Source of the DNA: Enchytraeus crypticus
Lineage: Eukaryota > Annelida > Clitellata > Enchytraeida > Enchytraeidae
Reading direction: 5' to 3'
NCBI GenBank assembly: GCA_905160935.1
Contig: CAJHZI010000740.1
Span: 124,001-188,000, forward strand
Length of the DNA: 64,000 nt
Positions 41,038 through 53,008 of the stretch are shown one piece after another (within the stretch, counting starts at the first letter, position 1; each line of letters opens with the position of its first letter). The translations under genes were made by a program, and so were the position numbers. The notes below the pieces were generated by a model. The model was not told the DNA's origin and ran no database searches. It saw only the letters and a program-made list of their open reading frames with translations.

Positions 41038-41050
41038 ATATTATATATAT
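40952..41050. repeat. (TA)n and (CA)n compound microsatellite
   Basis: TA runs flanking about 22 bases of ACACAC; continues the array that the mariner element split. Confidence 0.85.
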
Positions 41051-41199
41051 AATTACGGTGTTGGGAGTTTTTCTAAGGATGTCTATGTCTAAGGATGTCT
41101 CAAATAATCCTCTTAAGTAAATACCACCTCAGATATGAATATGTCTTGTTACGTGAATTAAAGCCTCAAATCTTATGAAATCTTCAGTGTTACTAAATG

Positions 41200-41345
41200 C
41201 TGGAGTATTTCAATACAGTTGTTATTGAACCATCGCGGGTTCGAATCCCAGCCGCTCTGATCTGAGATTAAAATCTCGGACTTTCACTGGACTGGTTACA
41301 CTGAAAATGGACTAAATTTTCTAACGGTTTAAACATGTGGTATTA
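41200..41345 (+). mobile_element. tRNA-derived SINE, family G, copy 1
   Basis: Box B GGGTTCGAATCCCAGCC, then CTGATCTGAGATTAAAATCT, CGGACTTTCACTGGACTGGT, TACACTGAAAATGGACTAAA. The body is shared with 43735-43912 on the other strand. The 5' tRNA half is damaged here. Confidence 0.7.
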
Positions 41346-41722
41346 AAAACAATAGATATCGACATAGTTGATCATTTCATTATAATGCGTGTTTACTTGT
41401 GTTTAATAAAATACTAATTTATACAACGCATCAAAATATCTCAAACACACAAATACTGAGATGACACTCGGGAATATTTAGCTTTTATCACAAAAGCAAT
41501 GAAAAGGATAAAGACAACAGCATGGCAGTAACAACAACTTCTCAAAATCTGAACTTCAGATCTCCTCTCTCAAAAGTCGCAGCAAAGAAGTAAAACGATA
41601 TCTTAAAGTTCTTTCCCTTTTAAACTCTAAGAGTCCAAGAATCGCACTGCATATTAATGAGTTTGTACGCGACAGGATTGACAACTAAACAAGAGATTTA
41701 AAAGTTTTTGATATCTGTTTGT

Positions 41723-41726
<4 letters not shown>

Positions 41727-41817
<91 letters not shown>

Positions 41818-41850
41818 TATATGTATATTTATACATGTATATATATACAT
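41727..41850. repeat. (TA)n with TACATG variants
   Basis: Near pure TA for about 95 bases, ending ATACATGTATATATATACAT. Confidence 0.9.
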
Positions 41851-42375
41851 GTATCTTCGTTTTTAAGCTTATAAAAATGCATACTTGTAATTTAGATATA
41901 TAACCCTAATTTTGACTTATAATGTAAGATCTACTTTATGTATATACTCTACTTTTTAAAATCGACTAAATATTTAATTTCATATTAGCTCTTACTTATA
42001 TTGTAATTTAAGTTACAATCTCTCTTTTTATCACTTTTTTACCCTTCCTAATGAGAAATTTTAAACTCTGTATACCAAGGATGGATTGTCAGTAATATCC
42101 TCAAGTAAACTGAATTTCTCAATTTTCGTAACGTACAAAGTTAGAATTCTATGCGTTTCGGGGTTTAAATCTCACCTCTTCTTAAAATGTTCATGCTCAC
42201 ACTGCCTGCCATATCAAAATAATTTTTGAAATGAGATCTGAAGTTCGACTGTTTATACACTGGTTAGTTGCTACTGTTTTGTCGCTAGTACTTTTGCTAA
42301 TTTTCAATTGTATGTTTGCTGGTTCTTGCGTGATTGATGGCTGTCAACTAGATCGGGCACATATATCCTCTTCGA
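41851..42375. other. Unassigned sequence
   Basis: AT-rich. A 79-codon plus-strand frame at 42231 with a hydrophobic start has no recognisable relative and runs into the dispersed repeat that follows. Confidence 0.35.
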
Positions 42376-42450
42376 TGACCTTGTGCATGTATGTATGCTT
42401 GTATGTGTACTTCAATAAACATAGTTCTCTCTCACCCTCATTCTCTCACC
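42376..42450 (+). repeat. Repeat end with AATAAA and CT run, copy 2
   Basis: GATGACCTTGTGCATGTATG, CTTCAATAAACATAGTTCTC, matching 5860-5930. Confidence 0.5.
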
Positions 42451-42624
42451 TCACTTTTGGAGAATTATAACACCATTGAGGTATCTTCATTTGCATTATG
42501 TATTGATGGATTGATGTGATGAAATTCTAGTTGCCCTTTATTCGTGGAGTATATATCTTCATGACCGTCATTTTATTATTGGACTGGCAGACACTTGTAA
42601 TCTCATCTTTTTCGGAATAAATGA

Positions 42625-42915
42625 ATGATAGACCAGTCGTAAACTGCACGTGTCGTAAGAGACGACTGGGCAAGAACTGAGGAAGGCAACGGGAAACCAC
42701 ATCGTAAGTCAAATTATTCCCACGCAAATGTGAGATTAAGTTTTAGCTGCATGTGAGTCAAATAAGCTGCATGTGAGAATAAGTTTTAGCCTTTTGGTAA
42801 GGGATTAAATCATTATTAGTTTATAATCGTTTATCTGCTCTTTAAGGGGAGTGAGAGCAGCAAGAGAGGAGGAATATGTACCTTGGACCTGCCACTCGGC
42901 ACAATATTAGAGAGA
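42625..42915 (+). repeat. Interspersed repeat family B with shared head, copy 5
   Basis: Head GACCAGTCGTAAACTGCACG TGTCGTAAGAGACGAC, then GAGGAAGGCAACGGGAAACC, an internal duplication of AGCTGCATGTGAG..AAGTTTTAGC, and GGAATATGTACCTTGGACCT GCCACTCGGCAC at the end. It shows the full head-to-tail order of the family. Confidence 0.7.
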
Positions 42916-42994
42916 GATATATAGAAGACAGTATCTCATCAGACTCTTAGAGTCGGAAAATTATCGACAGTGTCGATTAAAAGTATTCTCTCTC

Positions 42995-43175
42995 TGGTGT
43001 TCTGTCAAGTTACAGGTTCATGGTACCTATTCCTACTCGAAGTCTTCTTTCACGCTCGATTTAGAGCACTCCATAGATCAACAAGTTAATCCCTTCACAA
43101 AAGACAATGCCTTATCTGTACCGTAGCCTACAGATTGGGAAAATATGGCTTCTGAGGTGGTTTCCTGCTGAATAG
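42995..43175 (-). repeat. Interspersed repeat family B, copy 6
   Basis: GTGTTCTGTCAAGTTACAGG, TTCCTACTCGAAGTCTTCTT, CACGCTCGATTTAGAGCACT, CCATAGATCAACAAGTTAAT, TGCCTTATCTGTACC, GGCTTCTGAGGTGGTTTCC. Lies head to tail with the copy before it in opposite orientation. Confidence 0.7.
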
Positions 43176-43193
43176 GAGGGCTGGCATAAATAG

Positions 43194-43433
43194 TTATACT
43201 TTTCCGGGCGGCTTGCTGTTGCGTAGAAACGACCAGAATTGATTACATTTTCTGCATAGAATTATCGCAATTATCACATTTCCTACATTTTCATTTATTT
43301 TCTGTCGCAGAGCGATTTGAGACGAATCTACGACAGGATGTGCTGCTACTATAGTTGCTACAGTGGAAATGGATTGGCATCGAAAGAGATCTCGTTTAAT
43401 AACACCGCTACTCGTCGATCTGGCGGCACTCAT
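43194..43433 (-). CDS. Weak candidate ORF, possible first exon of an unknown gene
   Basis: 79 codons from MSAARSTSSGVIKRDLF through TVATIVAAHPVVDSSQIA to a stop. Base composition is more balanced than the surroundings and it is not made of a simple repeat. No domain recognised, no clear splice partner, and a short upstream ATG frame precedes it. It could be a first exon, a retrocopy scrap or chance. Confidence 0.15.
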   Translation of the reverse strand: MSAARSTSSGVIKRDLFRCQSISTVATIVAAHPVVDSSQIALRQKINENVGNVIIAIILCRKCNQFWSFLRNSKPPGKV

Positions 43434-43734
43434 ATATCAAAACGGACAACAGCCATTTTTGTGTAAAAACATTAAAATTTTACCTTATCTCAGAAAATAA
43501 AATAAATGCTATTTTTGGGTCCATGAAGACTGCATTTGTTTTGTTGAAATAGTGGAGTATAGATTTAGATATAGACGTAAGCAGTTAAGGAAACTAAATC
43601 ATTACGACCTGGCCGGATCCGATAGTGCCTATTTTCTCAAGCTTTAGGCTACAATAAATTTATTTTTGAAGTAAGAAAGTAACCACGCATTATAGTGAAA
43701 TTATCAACTACGTTGATATCTATCATTCTTTGTG

Positions 43735-43912
43735 CCACATGTGTAAACCCTTAGGCAATTTAGTCCCTTTTCTATATGACCAGTCCAGTGAATGTCCGAG
43801 ATTTTATTCTCAGATCAGTTCAGACGGGAATCGAACTCACGAGAGTTCAATTCACCTTAGGATATGTAATTTAAAACTTCATGACTTCACCACTACGATA
43901 TGAAGACATTTC
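43735..43912 (-). mobile_element. tRNA-derived SINE, family G, copy 2
   Basis: On the minus strand: ATATCGTAGTGGTGAAGTCA (box-A-like TAGTGGTGAAG), GAGTTCGATTCCCG (box B), CTGATCTGAGAATAAAATCT, CGGACATTCACTGGACTGGT. The tRNA-like 5' half is well kept. Confidence 0.75.
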
Positions 43913-44039
43913 CTTGAAAATAGAATCAGCCTGTTGCCGGATGTAAAGAGGCTTATTGAGTTTCCTTGATGACTGCAGGAAGGAATATATTACTTAGATC
44001 TACTACGGAGTAATTACAGTGTGAATTCATGATAAACTC

Positions 44040-44590
44040 ATAAAGACTTCTTAGACGACTTAGATTTAAATTGCCCAAACGAGCTCTGTTGAACATGTAT
44101 TATAGTTTTATCTATTCTCAATTAACTAACTACAACATTATATGGTGTTGTGCATCCAGTTCTGCTCTAAAAGAATTATTTGTCCCATACAAATATGCAA
44201 TTAGAGTTATTAATAATTCTAATTATTTACCTCATACATCTCCTATATTCAAGGACCTTGCTATTTTGAAATTGACTGATATAAATTACTCTGACATAGT
44301 GTTATTTATGTTACAATGTAGAAATTTTTACCTATCATTAATTTTCAATCAAATTATAATCTAGCACTTTTAAGGATAATAATAATTATTACCTAAGAAA
44401 TGTTAATGAATTCGTTGTTCCCTTCTCAAGAACAAATATACGAACAAAATGCATATCAGTACGTGGTCCAAATGCATATCTGTTCGTGGAATAACTTGCT
44501 AAATGTAATAAAAAAAGCACTGCATATTCTAATTTTAAGAGAGAATTTTTCAATTTAATATTTAATCAATATTATATTAATTAGGCCTTT
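44040..44590 (+). pseudogene. Third LINE type, C-terminal fragment
   Basis: LPKRALLNMYYSFIYSQLTN, YNIIWCCASSSALKELF, PYKYAIRVINNSNYLPHTSP and IFKDLAILKLTDINYSDIVL, followed in another frame by VNEFVVPFSRTNIRTKCISV RGPNAY. This is the post-palm region of a Jockey/CR1-superfamily reverse transcriptase (LYxxLIxPxLxYcxxxWG, HTxPLFxxLxILKLxDI, RGPxLWN), distinct in sequence from the two other LINE types here. Frameshift at about 44360 and missing the catalytic half. Confidence 0.7.
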
Positions 44591-44879
44591 ATGAACTTAT
44601 ACTAGTAGTGCTTTCTTTGAACGCTTGTACTAATTAATTAGACCCGACATTTTTGCATTATATTTTCTTTTCTTATTTCATTAAATTTTCTTCGCACTCT
44701 AAAGTTTTTTTAGTTAAATTTTATGGTTACTAACGGTTTTACTGTAATTGGTAATGTAATAGAATTTGTTTGTATTTCAGACTCAATTAGACTCTAGTTT
44801 AGCTACTAATATGGTATTACCAAACAGAGTTATGGTTCTTTTATACTTACCTCTTTTCTTATTGTTATTTGTTTATCTA

Positions 44880-45110
44880 GCTACATGCACGTTTCAATTG
44901 TTTGTATAATCTGTGCTTTGATGAACAAATAAACGATACTAAACAATAAAACACCAGATGCACTGCCACCAAACCAATAAGAGAGAAACAAAAGAAATAC
45001 GATACAAATAAGAACAAAACATCAGATAGTTCGTATAAACATGAACAACAGCCATCAAGGAAGATGATGTACATCTTATCTAGCTGACCACTGTCAAAAG
45101 ACTGCATTAC
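44880..45110 (-). repeat. Dispersed repeat F, LINE 3' end, copy 2
   Basis: Reverse complement shares CAGCTAGATAAGATGTACAT, GATGGCTGTTGTTCATG and AACTATCTGATG with 37790-37985. It lies 300 bases after the LINE fragment but on the opposite strand. Confidence 0.55.
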
Positions 45111-45369
45111 TTTACAGATACAGAAAACAAATCAAACAACGGTCAGAAGGTAACATAATTGTACTCTATCTAGCTTTCTATCAACAAAATTACTCTATAA
45201 ATTCATATTAGTCAAATCGCCTCTATTGATCGCTGATATAATTATTAGGGTCGATTAATTTAACTAATTTCGATTTTTATTTCAGTATTATTTCTTCATT
45301 AAATGATCGAAATTGTGAGAATATTGTGAATATTGTGAGAAAGACAGATGAGGATATAGTAGAGCGATC

Positions 45370-45371
<2 letters not shown>

Positions 45372-45407
<36 letters not shown>

Positions 45408-45426
45408 CATCGTCATCATCATCATT

Positions 45427-45459
<33 letters not shown>

Positions 45460-45500
45460 TACCCTTAAATCTTAATTTAAGTAGGGTCAGGATGAGAATT
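45372..45500 (+). repeat. (AAT)n, (CAT)n and family C start
   Basis: AATAAT run to 45408, CATCAT run to 45457, then CTACCCTTAAATCTTAATTT AAGTAGGGTCAGGAT, a family C beginning that is not continued. Confidence 0.6.
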
Positions 45501-45936
45501 GCGAGTATAAGCATATTATCATTTATTGTAATATGCATATATTATTATAAGCAAATTGATTACATTACAAGCAGTAATACAACAGCTAAAGAAAACGGCA
45601 GAAATTGATAATTAATTAGGTTACGTATTAGAGGTCAAACACTTTAGTTATCGTACTGATTGTCATTTGTACATGCAGTTAAGTAGGCCAACACGAAAGT
45701 AAATTTCGCAGATACTGTGGATTAGTTATCAAAAAAATTCATAAAGCATCATTCGCTAATCAATAGTAATTCGAGTATCAATAGGAAGTTACTGATATCT
45801 TCCACCCAACGTAATCGCAGTGATATCTCAAGATGATACGAAGAAGTGTCAATAATATGATGACTATTGAATAGAGTTGACTCTACGTTAACTCTATTCT
45901 AGCTTTTATACGTTCTATTGTGAAAGTTAGTATACA

Positions 45937-46684
45937 GTCATTGGCAGGGGCGGATCCAGGAATTTTTTAAGGAGGGCCCGAAATTTTTTGTGAGAGTGTA
46001 CATTTATTTTGCTTACACCCAGCCTTCTTCGGGACATGGGACGCAACCAGACAAATTTCTGGGGGGAGGGGCCTCAAAATTCGTTCACTACTGCGTTCGG
46101 CTCATAGAGTGAGTGTATCCCCTTACCTTACCCCACCCACCCCCTGCTCATACCCGTGCTAAAGTCAGGGGAAACCTAAAAGCCTACATTTTTTGGAAAA
46201 AGAAGGTTAATTTTTTCACCGCTGAAGAAACTGCGGATTTCGATGAATTGCAAAAGTGACCTAATTTTGGAGGTGGGGGGAGGCTTAAGCCCATCTCAGC
46301 TAAGGCTGTTTGCACCACTCTTACGGGACAGAGTTCACATCTTTTACTTACACCCTTTTTTCCTCCAATGCATTGGTTATGCATTGGTTCAAGTGAAAAT
46401 TGAGATCTAGTGAAACTATCAACATTGTTTTGGACCCCTTCCATTATACAGTGCTCCTAGTATATCCTAGAAAAAAATCGAGCTATTGAAACTGAGTTCC
46501 CTGTCGTAGCCCCCCCCCCTCCCTCCCCGGGCTTCCCCTTATCACTGCCATTGCTAACATATTTACACATCGAAATTTCCATAGAAACAATGAAAATATA
46601 GTTGAATTTTTTTTTATCGGCGGACCTAAGGGGGGGGGTCCGGGCCCGCTGGGACCCCCCTCTGGATCCGCCACTGGTCATTGG
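45937..46684. mobile_element. hAT-type MITE, 732 bp, with 8-bp target duplications
   Basis: Element 45945-46676 begins CAGGGGCGGATCCAGGA and ends CTCTGGATCCGCCACTG, inverted repeats of about 17 bases with two or three mismatches. GTCATTGG lies directly on both sides (45937-45944 and 46677-46684), an exact 8-bp target-site duplication, the hallmark of hAT elements. The interior (AGGGGG-rich ends, ORFs of 60-86 codons on the minus strand) encodes no transposase, so it is non-autonomous. The intact duplication suggests a fairly recent insertion. Confidence 0.85.
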
Positions 46685-46689
46685 CCACA

Positions 46690-48290
46690 TTTTTTGAGAT
46701 TTCCATAAATATCATCAGACATTGACAAACTTGAAACTTAGTCAGTTTTATATGTATCTTATACTTACTACCATATATTTACGACTAACAACTTTATAAA
46801 TAAAATCTTGCAATTTTCCGTCTTTGAAAATAGATTTACTGTGCCGAAGCCGGCTCCAATCGTAGCATCATAACTTCATGAATCTTAATGTTCCTAATAT
46901 TATACCTGTATTGTGGACTATGAAGTCCATAAAAAGTTACTTTTGAAGTATCTCTACTAATTATACAATTCCTACAAGGAAGACTATAGTATAGACACTA
47001 AGTCTCAATCGTACCACGAATTTAGTCGGTTGCTTATTTCTTATCAAATAAGTTTATTAGAAACAAGTTTAGCTCAAATAATTTTAGAGCTACAGTAACT
47101 AGGCTTCATTCAGTAGGCTGATTAATTTTTTAAATCAAGTAATTTCTTTAAGCTAGGTGTAATATTGAAATATCATACATACACCTACAAACCTCTTTCC
47201 AGTTTCCGCAGCAGCTCAGAGGTGTTCGCCAATCTTGTTAAACCGGAATGGAATAATCCCAAGAATCGAAATGGACTGTTAACTTAGGAGGGAGCGATGG
47301 GCCTCCTCAAAGAAGAAAAGTTGCGCTGAAGTGGATGTATAACAAAGTTAAATGAAGTTGGAAGAGTAAATTATCTTGCTCGATTCACTATAGGATTAGT
47401 ATTAACTGCAAACGAAACCACGACCTGTAATATGGCGATAAAGTTGTTGCGTTATTACCTCCTCCATCACGAAATTTCAATAAAATGCTTTTGATAAGAT
47501 ATTCTTAAAGAACGTAACGTTTAAAAAGACATAAATGCTTAAGGTCTTTAAGTAAGCACATGTCAGTTATACTTGCGGAAAAACTAAACAACCTTCTAAA
47601 CTCATGCGTTCGAATGCACATTTCATTTTAATAATAAATTATTGTTATTGCATTGCTGGGCGCCGAAATAGAACATTTTACTAGAAGTTTGTAATTCGCC
47701 ATGTTCCTGAAACTTTTCCCATGAATATTTTTTATATTAGTTTTAAAATAATACTAATAAATTTTAATATGAAGCAAGAGGATATGGCTCAACGCGAAAA
47801 TTAATATTCGTTTTGTATATTTGTGTGTTTCATTTCCGGTTAAAGACTTTGATTATTGATTCTTCCTTTACTATTTAGAAAAATATTTTATCATTCATAT
47901 CACTTTTACAAATTAGATTTGACTTATTTAATCAAAATAACTTAAGAAATCATCCAAACGAAGCAACTCTATTAAGAAAATGCTTTTGACTATTTTTTTG
48001 CTTTATGCTTTCAACTGAACTTAATTATCTGAAAGTCGTTCAGAATTGTAAAACCAGTCTATAGTCATAAAGTTATATCTCATCAGAAATAAATTGCAAG
48101 GGGGGATACTAAAATTTCATACCTTGATTAGTCAATCCAACTTAAAAAGAGAAAGAGGCCTATTTATGTTTACAAATATTTCACAGGTATAATGAAGCAT
48201 ACTAGATATTACAGTATGGGGCGCTGTCAGTCCATATTTTGAGCACCTATGTTAACTTTCCAGCATTAGACAGCAAATATTACACACTAG
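46690..48290. other. Unassigned AT-rich sequence
   Basis: No gene, RNA or repeat family recognised. Confidence 0.4.
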
Positions 48291-48293
48291 ATT

Positions 48294-48298
<5 letters not shown>

Positions 48299-48371
<73 letters not shown>

Positions 48372-48383
48372 GTGTGTGTGTGA

Positions 48384-48413
<30 letters not shown>
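48299..48413. repeat. (TA)n then (AG)n with TGTG variants
   Basis: Same TA-to-AG compound arrangement as 23665-23765. Confidence 0.9.
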
Positions 48414-48414
<1 letters not shown>

Positions 48415-48859
48415 TTGCATCTTACTTTATCCAGTCATACAACCATAAATTTTTCCGCCGTCTACCTTTTCTTTTTTCGCTAGAGGACAGCAGCAATACA
48501 TGAGTAACCTGTCGATATCTCCAATGCAACATGTTCTCAATTTATTGGTATACATTACTATATAGCCCTAACTTGGCATACTTTCAGAAAATATGCACTA
48601 CTATGTTATAGCGAATAATTTATGCTCAGTGCCTAGTACGGATTTTAGAAAAAGAAATAATAACAAGTTTCTATAAGTAAATTTTGAATTGAATCCTAGA
48701 CACACATAAAATATTTCGTACATGATTAGCCTAATGTTTTGGTTGTGTCACTCTTTTGCCATAAATCGTGTCCCAAGAGTGCACTCTGCCTAATTAACTG
48801 CTTCCGTAGACTATGTTATGTGGAATAAACCACATAATATAAAGGTAACAACAACAACT

Positions 48860-49420
48860 AAATTAGAGTGGTACTGTAGCCCATTACAACATTGAACACA
48901 CTGGTACGAAATCCAATCCGAGGAGCAGAGTGTAAGATCAAAAAACTGTGCAAACCAAAACCTGGGATATCAGTTCAAAGAGGGGTACTAGTGGAATGGA
49001 GGTTTACGTGTTGGTCTCAGTTCCTGTGCAATGGATGGATAGGAGAGATCAAAGAGAAAAGCTTTTAACCGCCAATGAAACTGTTCATTCAAAAGGAGAG
49101 GATGATCAGGAGAAGATGAGGGGGTTTCCAAAGTGGAAGGAAGAGGATTCCAGATCTGTGGAGCAGTGTGCTGGAAGGAGCGCTTGGAGAGCTTGCTGCG
49201 AGATGGAATGCTTGGTCTCTCTAGAGTAATTAACTTAGAGGACCTAGTAGATGATTGTTTGGAGGAAGGCTGCCTCACTTGTAATAAATGGGACATGTAA
49301 CCTTTGCCCAGGGCGGCGATAGATTTGTATGTCAGATAAGCCGTCATGTAAACAATGCGTTCTCTAACTTTGTTTATCTTATTAACTGACTTTTGTCTGC
49401 GGGGTGAAGTCACTTTATCT
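48860..49420 (-). pseudogene. CR1/L2-like LINE, 3' end, copy 3
   Basis: Minus strand: RERIVYMTAYLTYKSIAALG, KGYMSHLLQVRQPSSKQSST, RSSKLITLERPSIPSRSKLS, KRSFQHTAPQIWNPLPSTLE, then LNEQFHWRLKAFLFDLSYPS. These are the last 130 residues of the protein, followed by 3'-UTR words (CACTCTAATTTAG..) at 48866-49000. 5' truncated at about 49420. Confidence 0.8.
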
Positions 49421-50314
49421 TATTAACGGTAGGCCAATTGTGTTTAACGATAACTGTATTATTTTCCAAGCCAGGTAGAAATTTTAGTCACTAGTAAAAG
49501 TAACGTTCTGTTAATAATGATCTCTTCGTTATTTTCATCATCAATGTGAGAAACCGTAGATACATCGATAACATACAATACAATAAATCAACGTTAACGT
49601 TAACAATAACGATACACCAGTGGCAGGCAGAAATATTCCATAAAAATTAAGATGTGAAATCTTATAGACTCATCAGATATTATATTAAACAGTAGTAGAA
49701 AACAGTGAAAACAATCAAAAAGTTAGTAGATAAAGAGCATTATAAATGCAAGTTTAAATTTAATTATTTCTTGCATCATAAAGCATAATACGAGTTGTAA
49801 AATTGTTATCAGGAACAATACCGAGTCAAGTAGTTAGTGGGAAACTTTTACTGGCAACGTTTAGTTTTCTAGAACAAATTAAAAATTTCATAATGATGCT
49901 GATGGGAGTATTTGAGCTTGTCTTTTTCTTAAAAGATATTTTTGTTAAACTACTGATCGGATGGCACACGCCACTGTTTGATAGTTGGCAATTTTGACGT
50001 AATGTCTGATAATTTTGACGTATTTTGACTATATAGTTCAAACGTTTTAGAAAATACCAAGAAGACAGCAAGCAACCCTAAATATTTCGATTGAAGGTTA
50101 TAATTAAGTTTTAAAAATTTTCGCAATCACTCCTAGATGAGCAGAGGTCGCTAGACCTCTATTTATTTCAGCTAGATGAGGTCCAATAAGATAGTAGGTA
50201 CTTGTGTTGATGAATACGATCATCCATCATATGTCCAATTGACTTTCAATCTGTCTGTCTCCTGACTGTCTCATTATCTGTATGCCCGCTATTTCTTCCA
50301 CAATATCTCTCGCG

Positions 50315-50353
<39 letters not shown>

Positions 50354-51340
50354 ACCTCTCTCTGCCTCTGTATCTCTCAATATTTATCACTTTCTCTCGC
50401 ATGTCTTATTTCATCATTTTAATACTTTGTTTCTTCTATTTATTTAAATTTATTTTCTTTCTTGATTTCTTTCCTTCAAGAAAGACTTCTTACTTATTCT
50501 TAGTTCTTTACTTCTGTAATATTTGTTAAAGAAAACAAATTTTAGTTTCTAAATCTTTCACTTTTTCCTGCATCTTTCTCTGTTTCTTCTTTCTCACTTT
50601 TCAATCTTCCCTACTACATGTACTGTTTATGAGTTTGTGCTTTAGCTACTTCTGAGTGTATATCTAAGATTTAAAGTTTTTCCAGACATAAATGCTTATC
50701 ATTTTGTATACTTCGTCTTTAATACTCCTTTTTTCATCAATACACTATATTCTATAGTTTATCATCTTATCTCTAATCTGTACGTGTACTCTTTCGAGGT
50801 CACTTACCCTAGCTGCTTATGCTGGCTTAATTTAAAGTAATTTAATACCCTTAATGCTATTTAACAGTTAATTTTCATCAACATAAGCATTTCTAATGAA
50901 ATCATAGCGTGGGTACCATTTTTAAATTTGACAATTGCTATTACTACAAGTCCAAATGAATGATAATTTAAATTAACAGAATAAAAACTGGCGCATTTAC
51001 TTGCCGCAGACTTTGGCTGCTGATAATATGATATATGGGCGCATCAATCATACCGTTACAGATCAATTAAGCTTCGTGGTTATATGTTACTGTCAGCCTG
51101 TCATCTTCGGATAGCAGTTAATATAACCTTAAATTTTCATTTAAAATTCTAAAGATTAGAATATCGAAATAAGACGTTTTAATATTTCACAATTTATGGT
51201 TATTTGACAGGTAATATTTTAATTGAACCATATATTGAAAATTAGTCAATTAACGACAAATAATGTTAAATTTGTAATCAGACGTCAAAAGCATTCTAAA
51301 TGCTTCTGAAGTCAAATTATTTGCAAAGTTTAAGTTTCAT
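49421..51340. other. Unassigned sequence with a (CT)n run
   Basis: CT run at 50308-50352. AT-rich otherwise; no supportable gene. Confidence 0.4.
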
Positions 51341-51395
51341 TGAATCATTGACACGTTTCTACAAAGGAACTTTGTTGCAACATGTCAATGATTCA
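51341..51395 (+). other. Near-perfect 55-base hairpin
   Basis: Arms of 26 bases (TGAATCATTGACACGTTTCT ACAAAG and its partner ending GTCAATGATTCA) with three mismatches around a GAA loop. Could fold as a small precursor-like RNA or be the fused ends of a small foldback element. No transcript evidence is visible. Confidence 0.6.
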
Positions 51396-51459
51396 TAATC
51401 ATTTATTAAATTATAATTATTGTCATTGCTGATATTGTGTTGTGATCGGATTCCTGAAG

Positions 51460-51655
51460 ATTAGTAATACCGTGGGCTGCGCGTGTCGTAAAAGGCTACA
51501 AGGCAATGATCCAAACTAACGTCTGAAAGAACATTCGGTTGGTGAGCGTTTAGCCTTCAAAATTACGGCAAAATTTTCTAGAAAGAATATAGCGAATGTC
51601 TATTGGTATCCTGACCCTAATTAAACTAGGATTCAATGGAAGATTAAAATGATGA
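51460..51655 (-). repeat. Repeat family C, nearly full copy with shared head
   Basis: TAATACCGTGGGCTGCGCGT GTCGTAAAAGGC, CCAAACTAACGTCTGAAAGA, ACATTCGGTTGGTGAGCG, ATCCTGACCCTAATTAAACT AGGATTCAATGGAAGAT. Confidence 0.65.
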
Positions 51656-52006
51656 TCGTCTTTACTGATTTTCTAGTGAAATAGGTCATGAACTCATTGT
51701 CGGTGGGCTTAAGTGCTATGATCATTGTAGACTATTTTCATGAATTCAAGACCTTTCTAATACTCTCAACAGTTATGGTTATATTCGTTACATTAGTATA
51801 TAAATTTAGAATGATGAAAATTAAAGCTGGAGAGAGTTTAGATCATTTTGAAGAATAAAAATGAAAATTAAAGTAGGCTAGCCGAATTAAAGTAATCACT
51901 GTGCTCTAAAACGTGACGGTAAACAAACATGTCTGCTATAACTTCAATGTACTTCAGTAGTCATCGTGTGGTGTTTTGGCACCTGTTTGTGTAGAGTCTG
52001 CAAGAG

Positions 52007-52070
52007 ACGTCCCTGACATTGCCTTATGGCGAGAAACCGTACGTTAAATTCTTATTGATTGATTGCTAGA
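52007..52070 (+). mobile_element. SINE tail fragment, family E
   Basis: GACGTCCCTGACATTGCCTT, ATGGCGAGAAACCGTACGTT, AAATTCTTATTGATTGATTG. Confidence 0.5.
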
Positions 52071-52143
52071 CTGACTTCAAAGTTGGTGCTACAACGAAAT
52101 TTCGCCAGCGGAATGAGTTGCTCTGGAAGAGGAAAGAAGATAA

Positions 52144-52539
52144 ATGAATCGTTGGTCTACTTCACCCGGAAGCTTACTGTATACACTAAGCAGCAATATC
52201 GCATGTATTCATGCAGTCTCTGATCTGCATTCATTTATCCAACTGTTTGTTCATCCATTCTTCGCTTCAAACTTGGCGTATTCGATACATATTCAAGTCA
52301 TCGATGCAAGTAATTTATCACGTCAGACTCGCAGCGTGTCTTCATTCGCCTCTTTCACTCTGTCCACTCTGCTCGGTCACAACACTCGCTTGGGTCTATC
52401 CCGTGTTTGTTGCCTTACGCGTCAAAAATCCCACAGGCAGAGATGCTTGTGAAACTTTGCCCTCTTCTACAAAGTTATTCTTTTGCTCGAAGGTTAGTGA
52501 ACTATATAGAATGAGTAAGACTGAACCTGTGGCATGATA
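52144..52539 (+). other. Open stretch of unknown nature
   Basis: Two overlapping frames of 102 and 108 codons, not built of simple repeats and with GC above background, but without any domain or start context I can defend. Listed as unexplained. Confidence 0.2.
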
Positions 52540-52690
52540 TGCTAGGTGTATGACTGCGGATAGCGAAGTGTATGGTTCAAATCCTGGGCTGGCTGATTCT
52601 TCATATTCTAATATTGTGTTTCGTGTTTATGTTTCTGACGTCATCATGGTATGAGGAAAAGAGAGTTAAACCTTTAATAATAATTATAAT
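52540..52690 (+). mobile_element. tRNA-derived SINE, family E, full copy
   Basis: TGCTAGGTGTATGACTGCGG box-A-like region, box B GGTTCAAATCC at about 52574, GTTTCTGACGTCATCATGGT, ATGAGGAAAAGAGAGTTAAA, CCTTTAATAATAATTATAAT tail. It links the family E tail to a tRNA-like head. Confidence 0.65.
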
Positions 52691-53008
52691 AATTATAATA
52701 ATTATAATAATTTGAATTTCGCTAGAGGCGCTCGAGGTGGTTAGTTTGTTTTCGCACACCTGTGTTTTTCTTTAGCACCTTTTATCGTTTTTCTTCACTT
52801 CTGCTAATTTTTTCACTTTGTCTTTTGTCATACTGCTTTTATATATATCCCTGTACGCCCAGGCCCTTTTATTTCTATTCTTTTGTGCGCATTCGGCTTA
52901 TTTTACCTTTTATTAAATCTGCATTATGCTTTAGTTTTCACCTGCATTGGACTATTGGACTGCAGCTATTTGCAGTAGTGTTCCAGTTGTAATTCTTTTA
53001 TCTCTCGC

